DNA of 64,000 nucleotides, taken from Maricaulis maris_C (lineage in GTDB: Bacteria; Pseudomonadota; Alphaproteobacteria; Caulobacterales; Maricaulaceae). Position 1 is the first letter of the stretch, and every line of letters starts with the position of its first letter. Below the pieces are notes generated by a model that worked only from the letters and a program-made list of their open reading frames with translations, was not told the DNA's origin and did no database searches. Location of the stretch: positions 1 through 64,000 of the forward strand of contig NZ_JAGDYT010000025.1 in assembly GCF_049116555.1 (NCBI RefSeq), in the 5' to 3' direction. A program made the position numbers and the translations under genes. Below, one piece after another: positions 17,549 through 26,045 of the stretch.

Positions 17549-18721
17549 TCAGGCCAGAGCGACTCGCCCGTCCTCCACCTCGCCAAACTGGATGCGTGAT
17601 CCGAACGGCTCAAAGAGAACGCGTTCCACGCCGGTCAACCAGGCTTGGGATCCCGAAGCCAGGATTTCCTGCGCCAGACCTTCACGCCGGGTAGCATCAA
17701 GATGGGCGCAGGCCTCATCAAGCAAGAGCAGCGGCGCCACGCCCCACTGCCGTCCCAGCGCCCTCGCCTGCGCCAGGGCCAGCGTGAGGATCAGGGCCTT
17801 CTGTTCCCCCGTCGAGCAATCACCAGCGGACTGATCCTTGCCGCGGTGCCGCGCCAGGAGTTCAGTCCGATGCGGGCCGCGTGTCAGCGTCCGGCCGGCC
17901 GCGCCGTCGCGGCGGCGCCCCTCACGCAAGGCCGACACAAAACGGTCCTCGGCCTCGCCGGCTGTCAGACCCTCGGCGAGGTCAGCCTCTACTGCGCCAT
18001 CCAGAGCCAGGTCGGCCTGCGGAAAGACGCCTGCGGGTCGCTGGTCAATCTCCCCCTGCAAGCGGATCAAGGCGTCGAGGCGTGCGGCGGCCATGGCCAC
18101 ACCATGACCGGCCATTTCGACCTCGAGCGCGCTGAGCCAGGCGGGGTCCTGCCCACCCTCGTCGAGCAGGCGCTGCCGTCGCGTTCGACTTTTCTCATAG
18201 GCACTGGCGGCGTCGGCATGAGCCGGATCGGCGGCATGGACCAGGCGATCGAAAAACTTCAGCCGATCGGCCCGTGGACCAGCGAAGAGGCGGTCCTGGG
18301 CCGGTGTCAGCCAGATCATCGGCAAGAGGCGTGCAAGCGCGTTCTGGGCGGCCGGCTCGCCATCGATCCGGGTCTCGCGCCGGGCACTTCCCCGGGCGCC
18401 AACACCCAGGCGGAAGCCGCCATCGCGCGTATCGGCCTCTGCAAAGACCGCCCATTCCGGCGCAATCCCGCCATCGAGCTTTCGCGCGACACCGTCGGCG
18501 CCAGCCGAGCGCAGACCTCGGCCGGGCGCGAGAAAGGACAGCGCTTCAAGAAGATTGGTCTTGCCGGCCCCGTTCTCGCCGTACAGGGCCACTGGCGCGG
18601 CGCTGAGATCAAGATCGAGATCGCCATAGCTGCGAAAATCAGTCAGTCGCAAACGACGAACCGCCGCAGGCGGAACCGGCGGCGGCGTGTCAGTTCCTGG
18701 AGTTTCGGCGTCGCCCGTCAC
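17549..18721 (-). CDS. recF: DNA replication and repair protein RecF
   Basis: A 390-residue SMC-like ATPase that helps load RecA at gaps. Walker A YGENGAGKTNLLEA is near residue 48, the signature STGEQKALIL near 300, and Walker B LLLLDEACAHLD near 325. The GTG start overlaps the dnaN stop in a GTGA junction, so recF is translationally coupled to dnaN, the conserved dnaN-recF order. Sequence at the N-terminus ahead of RLRLTDFRSY is slightly longer than usual. Confidence 0.96.
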   Translation of the reverse strand: MTGDAETPGTDTPPPVPPAAVRRLRLTDFRSYGDLDLDLSAAPVALYGENGAGKTNLLEALSFLAPGRGLRSAGADGVARKLDGGIAPEWAVFAEADTRDGGFRLGVGARGSARRETRIDGEPAAQNALARLLPMIWLTPAQDRLFAGPRADRLKFFDRLVHAADPAHADAASAYEKSRTRRQRLLDEGGQDPAWLSALEVEMAGHGVAMAAARLDALIRLQGEIDQRPAGVFPQADLALDGAVEADLAEGLTAGEAEDRFVSALREGRRRDGAAGRTLTRGPHRTELLARHRGKDQSAGDCSTGEQKALILTLALAQARALGRQWGVAPLLLLDEACAHLDATRREGLAQEILASGSQAWLTGVERVLFEPFGSRIQFGEVEDGRVALA

Positions 18722-19836
18722 ACCCGCAGCGGCATCAGCACGTAAAGCGCGTCGGGATCACCACTATCAGTGACCAGTGCCGGCGAGGCCGCATCGGCAA
18801 AATGGAAACGCGCCTCATCGCCTTCAATCTGCGAAGCCACGTCGAGCATGTAGCGGGCATTGAAGCCAATCGCGAAGCCTTCATCCGAATAGGACACGGC
18901 AAGCTCTTCCTCGGCCTGACCGCTCTCCGGGTTGTTGACCGCGAGGGTCAGCGCATCGGCGCCGAGCGAGAGCTTCACCGAGCGCGATTTCTCAACGGAG
19001 ATCGTGGCAACGCGATCAACGGCTTCGGCGAAACGCTTGTTCTCGACCGACATCAGCCGGGTATTGCCGCGCGGAATGACGCGCTCATAATCCGGGAAGG
19101 CGCCGTCAATGAGTTTCGAGGTGAGCACGGCCTTGCCAAGGCGAAAACGTATCTTGCCCTCGGAGACCGAGACTTCGACATCGTCGTCGGCATCTTCGAG
19201 CAGGCGTTTGACTTCCTGGACCGTCTTGCGCGGGACAATCACACCCGGCATGCCATCGGCACCGTTCGGCAGGTCGACTTCGGCGAGGGCGAGACGAACC
19301 CCGTCCGTGGCCACGGCGCGCAGGGTCTTGCGACCATCCTGCTCGGCAGCGTGGAGGTGAATACCGTTGAGGTAGTAACGCGTCTCCTCGGTGGAGATGG
19401 CGAAGCGCGTCTTGTCGATCAGGCGAGCCAGTTCCCGCGCCGGAACCGTGAAGCGATGCTCGAGGTCCTCGGTCGGCATGACCGGGAAATCGCCCGGCGG
19501 CAGTGACGGAAGGGAAAAGCTGGAACGGCCGGCTTTCAGGGTGAGGCGCGGGTCGCCGCCATTCAATTCCAGCGTCACATCCGCGCCATCGGGAAGCTTG
19601 CGGGTGATGTCGTAAAGCGTGTGAGCCGGAGCGGTCACCAGACCCTCACCGTCACAGCTCGCATCCGTGGTTTCGAGAATCTCGATATCCAGATCGGTGG
19701 CCGCAAAGCTCGCCCCGTCAGGGCCTGCTGAAATCAGCACATTGGACAGGATCGGAATTGTGTTGCGCTTTTCGACCACTGCCTGCACATGGCCCAAGGC
19801 CTTGAGGAGCGTCGCGCGCTCGATCGTCAGCTTCAT
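18718..19836 (-). CDS. dnaN: DNA polymerase III subunit beta (sliding clamp)
   Basis: A 372-residue ring-forming clamp that tethers DNA polymerase III to DNA. The start MKLTIERATLLKALGHVQ is the conserved N-terminus, and the C-terminus ends ALYVLMPLRV, matching the family's VMPMRL tail beside the hydrophobic peptide-binding groove. Three clamp domains are evident by length. The longer open frame upstream of 19836 is not conserved in type. It lies between dnaA and recF in the classic order, with 193 bases separating it from dnaA, which probably hold its own promoter. Confidence 0.97.
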   Translation of the reverse strand: MKLTIERATLLKALGHVQAVVEKRNTIPILSNVLISAGPDGASFAATDLDIEILETTDASCDGEGLVTAPAHTLYDITRKLPDGADVTLELNGGDPRLTLKAGRSSFSLPSLPPGDFPVMPTEDLEHRFTVPARELARLIDKTRFAISTEETRYYLNGIHLHAAEQDGRKTLRAVATDGVRLALAEVDLPNGADGMPGVIVPRKTVQEVKRLLEDADDDVEVSVSEGKIRFRLGKAVLTSKLIDGAFPDYERVIPRGNTRLMSVENKRFAEAVDRVATISVEKSRSVKLSLGADALTLAVNNPESGQAEEELAVSYSDEGFAIGFNARYMLDVASQIEGDEARFHFADAASPALVTDSGDPDALYVLMPLRV

Positions 19837-20029
19837 ATCTCGCGTTCCGCTTTCAACGTCTTCTGCGTCAGTTACCTGAATCCACGTCGAAGATCTTTGT
19901 CTGTCTTGACGGCACCGGACGCAATTCACCCGAGCCGTTCGGGATGGGTCAAAGAGGATACATGAATTCGCCCGTTCGCAAGAGATTTATCCAGCGTTAA
20001 CGCGAATTTCCGCCGATGGAGCGGGGGTG

Positions 20030-21475
20030 TCAGCCCTGCAGCTCTCGGGTGAGTGCATCAATCTCGTCCGCAACCGGATCACCGGCCTCGATCATATGCG
20101 TCACTTTGGAAACCGCATGGATGACCGTGGAATGATCCCGACCGCCGAAACGCCGCCCGATATCCGGCAGGGACCGCGTCGTCAGCGTCTTGGCCAGATA
20201 CATGGCGATATGACGTGGACGGACCACGGACTGGGTCCGGCGCTTGGAGCAGATATCCGCCGGCGTGATCCCGAAATGCGTGGCCACAACCTTCTGGATC
20301 TCGTCCACGGTCAGACGGCGCTCGGAACCCAGAGACAACTCGCGCAAGGCCGTCGACACGACCTCCATGGTCACGGGCTGACCGATCAGCGCGGTGCGGC
20401 AGATGACGTTATTGAGCACCCCTTCCATCTCGCGCGGGCTGGACGTGATACGGGCGGCGAGAAAGTCACGCACCGCTTCGGAAACATCAAACGTCGGGTA
20501 ATGACAGGTTGCCTGGGCGATCTTGCAGTCAAGGATCTGGCGACGCAGGTCGAGATCCGGCTTGCCGAGCGGGCAGGACAAGCCACCCGTCAACAGCGAG
20601 CGCAGACGCTCATCCTGCATTTGCAGCTCGGCCGGCGGCTTGTGGGACGCCAGGACGACCTGCTTGTTCTCTGCGACCAGCGCCGCGATCGTGTGCAGGA
20701 ACTCGTCTTCGGTCTTGGGCTTGCCGGCGATGAAGTGGACATCATCAATCAGCAAAACGTCGACACCCCGGACCGTCTCCTTGAAGGAGATCGTGTCGCG
20801 GGCCTTCATGGCGGTGACAAAGCCGGAGAGAAATTCCTCGGCGGTCAGATACAGCGCCCGGCGCGGACGCGACGTTTTCTGAACCGCAGACGCCACAGCG
20901 TGGAGCAGGTGCGTTTTGCCGACACCGTAATCGCCATAGAAGAAAACCGGATTGAATGGCGGCGTCGCGGCACCAACCATGGTCCGGGCTGCGGCCGCGG
21001 CGACTTCATTGGCCGGGCCAACGCGAAAACTGTCAAATGTGAAGCGCGCATCGGTCAGCGCATCATCTGCCAAGCCCTCATCGCCAGCGTCGTGTTTGGC
21101 TGGGGCCGAGCGGACGGCGGGCGCGGCCATTGCCGGACGCGCCGCGACCAGGGGTTGCGGTTCGCGGTCGCCCTCGGACACCAGGAGAATTTCGCGATGC
21201 GTGGGATCGAGTTCAGCCCAAAGTGCGCGAATTCGGGCACCCCAGTGATCTTCGACCCAATCACGATTGAAACTGCTGGGCGCGACAATAACCAGAGCGC
21301 CAGTTTCAGCCAAGCGGACACGCAAACGCGCGATTTCCTGGGAATACAGTGCCGGGCCACACTCCTCACGGAGGTGCGCTCGGACCTTGCGCCAGATCGC
21401 CGAAATGCCCCCAGCGTCGAGCCCCTCAATGGTTGCCGCTTTAGCCTCGGAAACAGCCAGTTTGTTAAATGCCAT
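20030..21475 (-). CDS. dnaA: Chromosomal replication initiator protein DnaA
   Basis: A 481-residue AAA+ initiator. Domain I covers residues 20-95, domain II is a short linker rich in Ala and Pro, domain III has Walker A GDYGVGKTHLLHA (near 192) and Walker B LLIDDVHFI. Domain IV carries the DNA-binding signature GGRDHSTVIHAVSKV near the C-terminus. It opens the replication origin. It lies downstream of rpsT on the same strand as in Caulobacter, with a 490-base gap that likely holds the dnaA promoter and two GANTC methylation sites. Confidence 0.98.
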   Translation of the reverse strand: MAFNKLAVSEAKAATIEGLDAGGISAIWRKVRAHLREECGPALYSQEIARLRVRLAETGALVIVAPSSFNRDWVEDHWGARIRALWAELDPTHREILLVSEGDREPQPLVAARPAMAAPAVRSAPAKHDAGDEGLADDALTDARFTFDSFRVGPANEVAAAAARTMVGAATPPFNPVFFYGDYGVGKTHLLHAVASAVQKTSRPRRALYLTAEEFLSGFVTAMKARDTISFKETVRGVDVLLIDDVHFIAGKPKTEDEFLHTIAALVAENKQVVLASHKPPAELQMQDERLRSLLTGGLSCPLGKPDLDLRRQILDCKIAQATCHYPTFDVSEAVRDFLAARITSSPREMEGVLNNVICRTALIGQPVTMEVVSTALRELSLGSERRLTVDEIQKVVATHFGITPADICSKRRTQSVVRPRHIAMYLAKTLTTRSLPDIGRRFGGRDHSTVIHAVSKVTHMIEAGDPVADEIDALTRELQG

Positions 21476-21900
21476 CGTCGGTCACACTTTTATTTTTCTC
21501 TCGCAGGTGCGAAAGCTATGTGTTTGTAATTTTGGCAAAATCCCCCCGCTCACAGCACTCCACCCAGTCGTGCTGCTACCGGAAATTTTTCCGCATGGGA
21601 ATAGTCGCCCTCAGAAGCCCAAAGGTTACTCCGAGGCCGGTTTGGGTCAACAGGATTCAGCTCCCAAAAATCGAGATTCTTCGCTTGACACGGGAAATCC
21701 GTGGCCGGACCGAAACTTGGCCTTTGTAACTCATTTATGACAGATCAATTGGTCGTTTTTGAGAACCGAGTGAAGCCAGGATTGCGGCCGTCGGAACGAG
21801 TCCGACCGGGTTTGGCAACCCTCCGTACGCAGAATAATTTATTGAATAACATCGTGCGGCATGCGCGAAGAATGTCCTGCGCGCCGTGATGCAGGCGCAC
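21476..21900. promoter_or_regulatory. AT-richer region upstream of dnaA with two GANTC sites
   Basis: No gene is seen. The stretch is AT-richer than its surroundings. GATTC occurs at 21654-21658 and 21675-21679; GANTC is the CcrM methylation site that ties dnaA expression to the cell cycle in Caulobacter relatives. A possible minus-strand -35 (TTGACC, 21650-21645) lies beside them. No consensus DnaA boxes (TTATCCACA) were found, so I do not call this an origin. Confidence 0.4.
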
Positions 21901-21936
21901 AAAGAAATACGCCCGGGACGTGTGCCCCGGGCGTAT
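21901..21936 (-). terminator. Intrinsic terminator of rpsT
   Basis: A perfect 11-bp stem (21907-21917 with 21926-21936) and 8-nt loop, followed on the minus strand by TTTCTTT. It starts 29 bases past the rpsT stop. Confidence 0.92.
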
Positions 21937-21965
21937 CAGAATTGCAGTCCGTCAAGTGTGTCGGA

Positions 21966-22232
21966 TCAGGCCGACATCGACTTCACGCGGGCCGAAAGGC
22001 GGGAGACTTTCCGCGAGCCCGTATTCTTGTGGTAGACGCCCTTGCCGACAGCGCGCATCAGCTCGGACTCAGCTTCGACCAGAGCGGTCTTGGCAGCAGC
22101 CTGGTCGCCAGACGTGATCGCCATTTCGACTTTCTTGACGAAAGTACGAACGCGCGAACGACGAGCCTTGTTGACGGCTGTCCGGCGAGCGATCTTGCGG
22201 ACCATTTTCTTGGCCGAGTTGGTGTTGGCCAT
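21966..22232 (-). CDS. rpsT: 30S ribosomal protein S20
   Basis: An 88-residue, strongly basic helical protein starting MANTNSAKKMVRKIARRTAVN, the typical S20 N-terminus that binds 16S rRNA. GKGVYHKNTGSRKVSRLS near the C-terminus is the second family block. Length is normal. It has its own terminator and sits directly upstream of dnaA, an arrangement also found in Caulobacter. Confidence 0.98.
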   Translation of the reverse strand: MANTNSAKKMVRKIARRTAVNKARRSRVRTFVKKVEMAITSGDQAAAKTALVEAESELMRAVGKGVYHKNTGSRKVSRLSARVKSMSA

Positions 22233-22341
22233 GGATGTAAACCTCTTTAAGCGGCCGGGACAGACTTCCCGGCTAAATCCGTGAGCGGCGGCGTATAGGC
22301 CCTTGCGGGCTGGGCGTCAACCGCCCTGTGTGTCTTGACGC

Positions 22342-23118
22342 CTAGCGATGTTTGAAATGTGCAGCCCGTTTTTCAGCGAAGGCCGCCATGCCTTCTTTCT
22401 GATCCTCAAGCGCAAACTGGGACATGAAGACACGGCGCTCGAAGCGTACGCCTTCGGTCAGGCCGATTTCGAAAGAGCGATTGACCGTTTCCTTGGTCAT
22501 CATCGCGACGGGCAGGGACTTCGCAGCGATAGCCTGCGCGGCCTCCATGACCACATCCATGAAATCGTCTGCGGGCACGACGCGCGAAACCAGTCCAGCG
22601 CGCTCAGCTTCCTCGGCATCCATCATCCGGCCGGTCAGGCACATGTCCATGGCCTTGGCTTTGCCAACGGCGCGCGGCAGGCGCTGTGTACCGCCAGCAC
22701 CCGGCATGACACCAAGATTGATTTCCGGTTGACCGAATTTCGCCGACTCCGATGCGATGATGAAATCGCACATCATGGCGATCTCGCAACCACCGCCCAG
22801 CGCATAGCCGGACACGCCGGCAATGATCGGCTTGCGGAAACGGGCCACCGCCTCCCAGGTCTCCGCGAACGGGTCCTTGTTGTAGAGACCGACCATGTCG
22901 CGCGACTGGAGTTCCTTGATGTCCGCACCGGCCGCAAAGGCCTTCTTCGAGCCGGTCAGGACCACACAGCCAATCTCGTCATCAGCCTCGCAGGCCGCCA
23001 GGGCCGCTGCCAATTCCGTCGTCAACTCGTCGCACAGGGCATTGAGTGCCTCCGGGCGGTTCAGCGTAATGACGCCAACCCGGCCCTCGGTTTTGTACTG
23101 GATCGTCTTGTAGCCCAT
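22342..23118 (-). CDS. Enoyl-CoA hydratase (crotonase family)
   Basis: A 258-residue crotonase. LNRPEALNALCDEL begins the fold; the oxyanion hole residues are in FAAGADIKEL (near 66) and SGYALGGGCEIAM (near 108). Two acidic catalytic residues of short-chain enoyl-CoA hydratases appear at the expected places in GCEIAMMCD and QPEINLGVMPGAGGTQRLPR. It hydrates trans-2-enoyl-CoA in beta-oxidation. The C-terminal EKRAAHFKHR is standard. It appears monocistronic between rpsT and a TraB/GumN gene. Confidence 0.93.
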   Translation of the reverse strand: MGYKTIQYKTEGRVGVITLNRPEALNALCDELTTELAAALAACEADDEIGCVVLTGSKKAFAAGADIKELQSRDMVGLYNKDPFAETWEAVARFRKPIIAGVSGYALGGGCEIAMMCDFIIASESAKFGQPEINLGVMPGAGGTQRLPRAVGKAKAMDMCLTGRMMDAEEAERAGLVSRVVPADDFMDVVMEAAQAIAAKSLPVAMMTKETVNRSFEIGLTEGVRFERRVFMSQFALEDQKEGMAAFAEKRAAHFKHR

Positions 23119-23200
23119 TCCGGTGCTCCATCTGACGGCGCGGAAGTCCCGCGCGGGAAAATCCGCGCCGCTATAACGCAGACAGAAGCGAGCGTCGATA

Positions 23201-23226
23201 CCGGGCGACCCGTTTGAGTCACCCGG
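23201..23226 (-). terminator. Hairpin downstream of the TraB/GumN gene
   Basis: CCGGGCGAC (23201-23209) pairs with GTCACCCGG (23218-23226) with one G-U pair. It sits just past the stop of the 23238-24170 gene but lacks a T tract, so terminator function is uncertain. Confidence 0.35.
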
Positions 23227-23237
23227 TCTCGCACGAC

Positions 23238-24170
23238 TTACTGGCGTGAGATGCTGTAACCCGCATCCTGCAGGAGCTGGATCACACCGTCTTCGCCCGG
23301 CAGATGCGCCGCGCCAACCGCGATAAAGACCGTGCCTTCACCGTCCATGATCTCGGCAATCTGCGGCACCCAGTTAGTGTTCCGGGTCACGATAAGCGTC
23401 TCGTAGACCTCAGGGGATCCTTCACGCATGCTGCCATTGATCATCTCCTCGAGAACGGCCATGTCGCCCAGGGCCCAGGCCGTCACCAACTCATTGAGCT
23501 GGGTCGGCAGGTCGACCATGTCCTCCAGGCCCTGATCGAAGGCACGCGCCTGGACCTCATCGGACACGCCTGCCAGAAAGCCGATCTGCTCCTCGGCGGT
23601 CTCGAAATAACCCATCTGCGTGTCGGTACCGGCGACCAGCGCCAGCAAGCCAGCCTCGGCACCGGCACTGGGATCAAGGCCCAGCGCCTGCATCTGGGTA
23701 ACAGCCAGCATCACCTGGGCCAGCCAGGGACGCATCGGTTCCAGCATCGCCGGAGCAACGCCAAGTGTGGGGGCGAACTCGGCCAACGCCGCATTGGCCT
23801 CGGCCGACAGAAGGGAGGACAGCGTCACACCGGGCGGGTTGAGTCCGTGCTGCATGACCAATTGCTGCATCTGGGCTTGCGACTCTGGCGAATGCACATC
23901 CGCCTCCAGATAGAGCGTTTCGGCGCTCGCCAGCAGCGCCTGAAGCTCAGGCGTCTGCCAATCGAGGCCCGGCGGAAGGATGTGAAAAGTGCCAAAGATA
24001 TAGACGTCGGAATCGGCATCCGAGAGGTGCCAGACTGCCGGATCGGCCTCGAGGGTCGAATAGTCCGCCGGCTGGGCCAGGGCAGTTGAAGCGAACACGG
24101 CGCTGCCCGCAAACAGGGCGGCACCCAGGGCACCGGAGACGGCACGGCGGAAACGGGAGTGAGCTGACAT
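23238..24170 (-). CDS. TraB/GumN-family protein, exported
   Basis: A 310-residue protein with a signal peptide (ending STALAQ, about residue 33). The family's first GX2H block is seen in VYIFGTFHILPPGLDW, and the second near the C-terminus in GTVFIAVGAAHLPGEDGVIQLL. These two His-containing motifs and a conserved Glu (LYLEADV) are proposed to form a metal-dependent hydrolase site related to Tiki proteases. GumN itself is encoded in the xanthan cluster but its role is unclear. It probably acts in the periplasm or outer membrane. Ala- and Gln-rich helices fill the middle. Confidence 0.88.
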   Translation of the reverse strand: MSAHSRFRRAVSGALGAALFAGSAVFASTALAQPADYSTLEADPAVWHLSDADSDVYIFGTFHILPPGLDWQTPELQALLASAETLYLEADVHSPESQAQMQQLVMQHGLNPPGVTLSSLLSAEANAALAEFAPTLGVAPAMLEPMRPWLAQVMLAVTQMQALGLDPSAGAEAGLLALVAGTDTQMGYFETAEEQIGFLAGVSDEVQARAFDQGLEDMVDLPTQLNELVTAWALGDMAVLEEMINGSMREGSPEVYETLIVTRNTNWVPQIAEIMDGEGTVFIAVGAAHLPGEDGVIQLLQDAGYSISRQ

Positions 24171-24271
24171 GCAGGATCCTCAAAGAGACAATCGAAAGAT
24201 GCGGACACGTTATCCGCACCGAACGCGCTGGCTAGCGGGAAATGACAGGCCCGCTTCCCACCCGCACGCCC

Positions 24272-25135
24272 TCAACGCTGGCAGGTGCTGCAAAACCAGG
24301 TCGAGCGACCGGACTGCACGATGCGCTGGATGGATCCGTGGCATCCGTCGGTCGGGCACGGCGCACCCAATCGATCATAAACCCGGAAACGATGCTGGAA
24401 ATAGCCAAGCGCCCCGTCCGTGGACGCGAAGTCCTTGAGCGAGGAACCACCGGCCTCGATCGCCTCGATAATGACGGCCCGCACGGCAGTCGCGAGCCGA
24501 TCGGCACGCACGCCCGGTATCGAGGCGGCGGCCCGCCGCGGGCTGATCCCGGATCGATGCAGGGCCTCGCAGACATAAATATTGCCCAGACCGGCGACGA
24601 TGGACTGATCCAGCAAAGCCGCCTTGATCGGCGTGCGCCGCCCGGCCAGCACAGATGACAGGTAAGGTCCGGAAAACTCATTGCCATGCGGTTCCGGTCC
24701 CAGCGCGCCCAGGACCGGATGGTCAGCTTCGGCCGTGGTCCGCAACAGGTCCATGTATCCGAACCGGCGTGGATCGTTATAGCGCACCACAACACCGCCC
24801 TCGGCCCGGAAGACGACATGGTCGTGCTTGGGATTGGCGGGGGCTGCGTGGACGAAATCACCGGGCTGGGCCGCCGCGCCGTCCACCTCGATCGAAAAGC
24901 GGCCGGACATGCCGAGATGCCCGATCATCGTCTCGCCGCCGCTCAGGCGCACCAGCAGATACTTGGCCCGGCGGTCAATGCGCTCGACCCTTTGTCCTGT
25001 CAGCCGCTCGGCAAAGCGTTCGGGGAAGGCAAAGCGCAAATTGGGGCGATTCACTTCGACTGCGAGGAGACGTCGCCCCTCCAGCGCCGGAATGAGGCCC
25101 CGGCGGACCGTTTCAACTTCAGGAAGCTCGGGCAT
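24272..25135 (-). CDS. mutM: Formamidopyrimidine-DNA glycosylase
   Basis: A 287-residue repair enzyme that removes 8-oxoguanine and formamidopyrimidines and nicks the strand. The N-terminal MPELPEVETVRRGL supplies the Pro nucleophile and the catalytic Glu. The H2TH block (VAGLGNIYVCEALHRSGI) lies near residue 170, and the C-terminal zinc finger has CPTDGC and CSTCQR ligands. Length is normal. It is divergent from the CarF-like desaturase gene across a 99-base AT-rich gap. Confidence 0.97.
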   Translation of the reverse strand: MPELPEVETVRRGLIPALEGRRLLAVEVNRPNLRFAFPERFAERLTGQRVERIDRRAKYLLVRLSGGETMIGHLGMSGRFSIEVDGAAAQPGDFVHAAPANPKHDHVVFRAEGGVVVRYNDPRRFGYMDLLRTTAEADHPVLGALGPEPHGNEFSGPYLSSVLAGRRTPIKAALLDQSIVAGLGNIYVCEALHRSGISPRRAAASIPGVRADRLATAVRAVIIEAIEAGGSSLKDFASTDGALGYFQHRFRVYDRLGAPCPTDGCHGSIQRIVQSGRSTWFCSTCQR

Positions 25136-25234
25136 GGCTTATGTGAATCATCTTTACATTCAACTGGTTACATTTTGGCCGCATTTCCGGTTTCAGCTTC
25201 GCGGGCCTTTGGTATGCAATGGAGACGAGGCAGC

Positions 25235-25927
25235 ATGTTTGATCATATGGATATCATCCTGTCAGCCGCGATAATCGCGGCACAGATCGGGCTGGGCGTT
25301 CTTTTCGCCGACCTGATGAGCGGGATCGTACACTGGTATATCGACACTTATGGCGATCCCAAGACCCCCATTCTCGGCAAGCACGTCTACTGGCCGACCA
25401 TCAATCACCATGCCCAGCCACTCGACTGCACCCGTGCCAGCTTCTGGTCGCGCAATGGTCCCAACCTCGCCCTGAGCGCGGCATTCCTGGCCGCCTTTCT
25501 TACCCTGGGCTGGATCAATGCCTTCACGCTCAGCGCCCTGGCCACCGGCGTTTTCGCCAGCGAGATCCATGTCTGGAGCCACAAACCGAAGCGCAAGCGA
25601 CCGCCGCTGGTTCACTGGCTGCAAAGGCGCGGCGTCTTGTTAAGCCCGAAAGAGCATTGGAAGCATCACACCCACGCACACAATACCCGCTATTGCACGG
25701 TGACCAATCTGCTCAATCCGGCGCTCGACCGATTACGCATCTTCCGCCTCGTTGAGGGCTTCGTGGAGGGGTTCGGGCGCCGCAAGCCGCGTGATGAGAT
25801 CATGGGAATCGGTCCGCTTGCCCGCGGACGGCGCATCATGTCACGCGCACGCCGCTTCGTCGCCGCCCACGCCTGGCAGGTCCGACGCATGGTGACAGCG
25901 CCCGTTCCGAAACTCGCCCTGGCGTGA
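25235..25927 (+). CDS. CarF/PEDS1-type plasmanylethanolamine desaturase (Kua/TMEM189 fold)
   Basis: A 230-residue membrane protein with the lipid desaturase domain of CarF (Myxococcus) and human PEDS1/TMEM189, which add the vinyl-ether double bond of plasmalogens. The motifs appear in order: DLMSGIVHWYIDTYGD, NHHAQPLDCTRASFW, EIHVWSHK, then PKEHWKHHTHAHNTRYCT, followed by the conserved tail LLNPALDRLRIFRLVEG. The clustered His residues would hold the iron centre. The human NGDN motif reads NGPN here. The ATG has GACGAGG upstream; the open frame extends into mutM antisense and is ignored there. Function is inferred from the family. Confidence 0.83.
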   Translation: MFDHMDIILSAAIIAAQIGLGVLFADLMSGIVHWYIDTYGDPKTPILGKHVYWPTINHHAQPLDCTRASFWSRNGPNLALSAAFLAAFLTLGWINAFTLSALATGVFASEIHVWSHKPKRKRPPLVHWLQRRGVLLSPKEHWKHHTHAHNTRYCTVTNLLNPALDRLRIFRLVEGFVEGFGRRKPRDEIMGIGPLARGRRIMSRARRFVAAHAWQVRRMVTAPVPKLALA

Positions 25928-26045
25928 CATCCGCGCCGTATGCCCGCCGGGCATGCGGCAGGCCCGGGCGCGGTCGCGCACATGCGACAACAAGGACCGC
26001 CCTCGCCGCTTTGCCGCGGGACGGTCCGTGTCTATGTTGCCAGTC

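Noticed and set aside
19987..19995. DnaA box-like TTATCCAGC between dnaA and dnaN
   Set aside because: Two mismatches to TTATCCACA and a single copy; not enough to call an origin or regulatory site.
20027..21529. 500-codon open frame antisense to dnaA
   Set aside because: Shadow of dnaA; composition is rich in Arg, Gly and His with no domain.
21476..21965. oriC at the dnaA upstream region
   Set aside because: AT-richer, but no consensus DnaA boxes, and in Caulobacter relatives the origin lies elsewhere.
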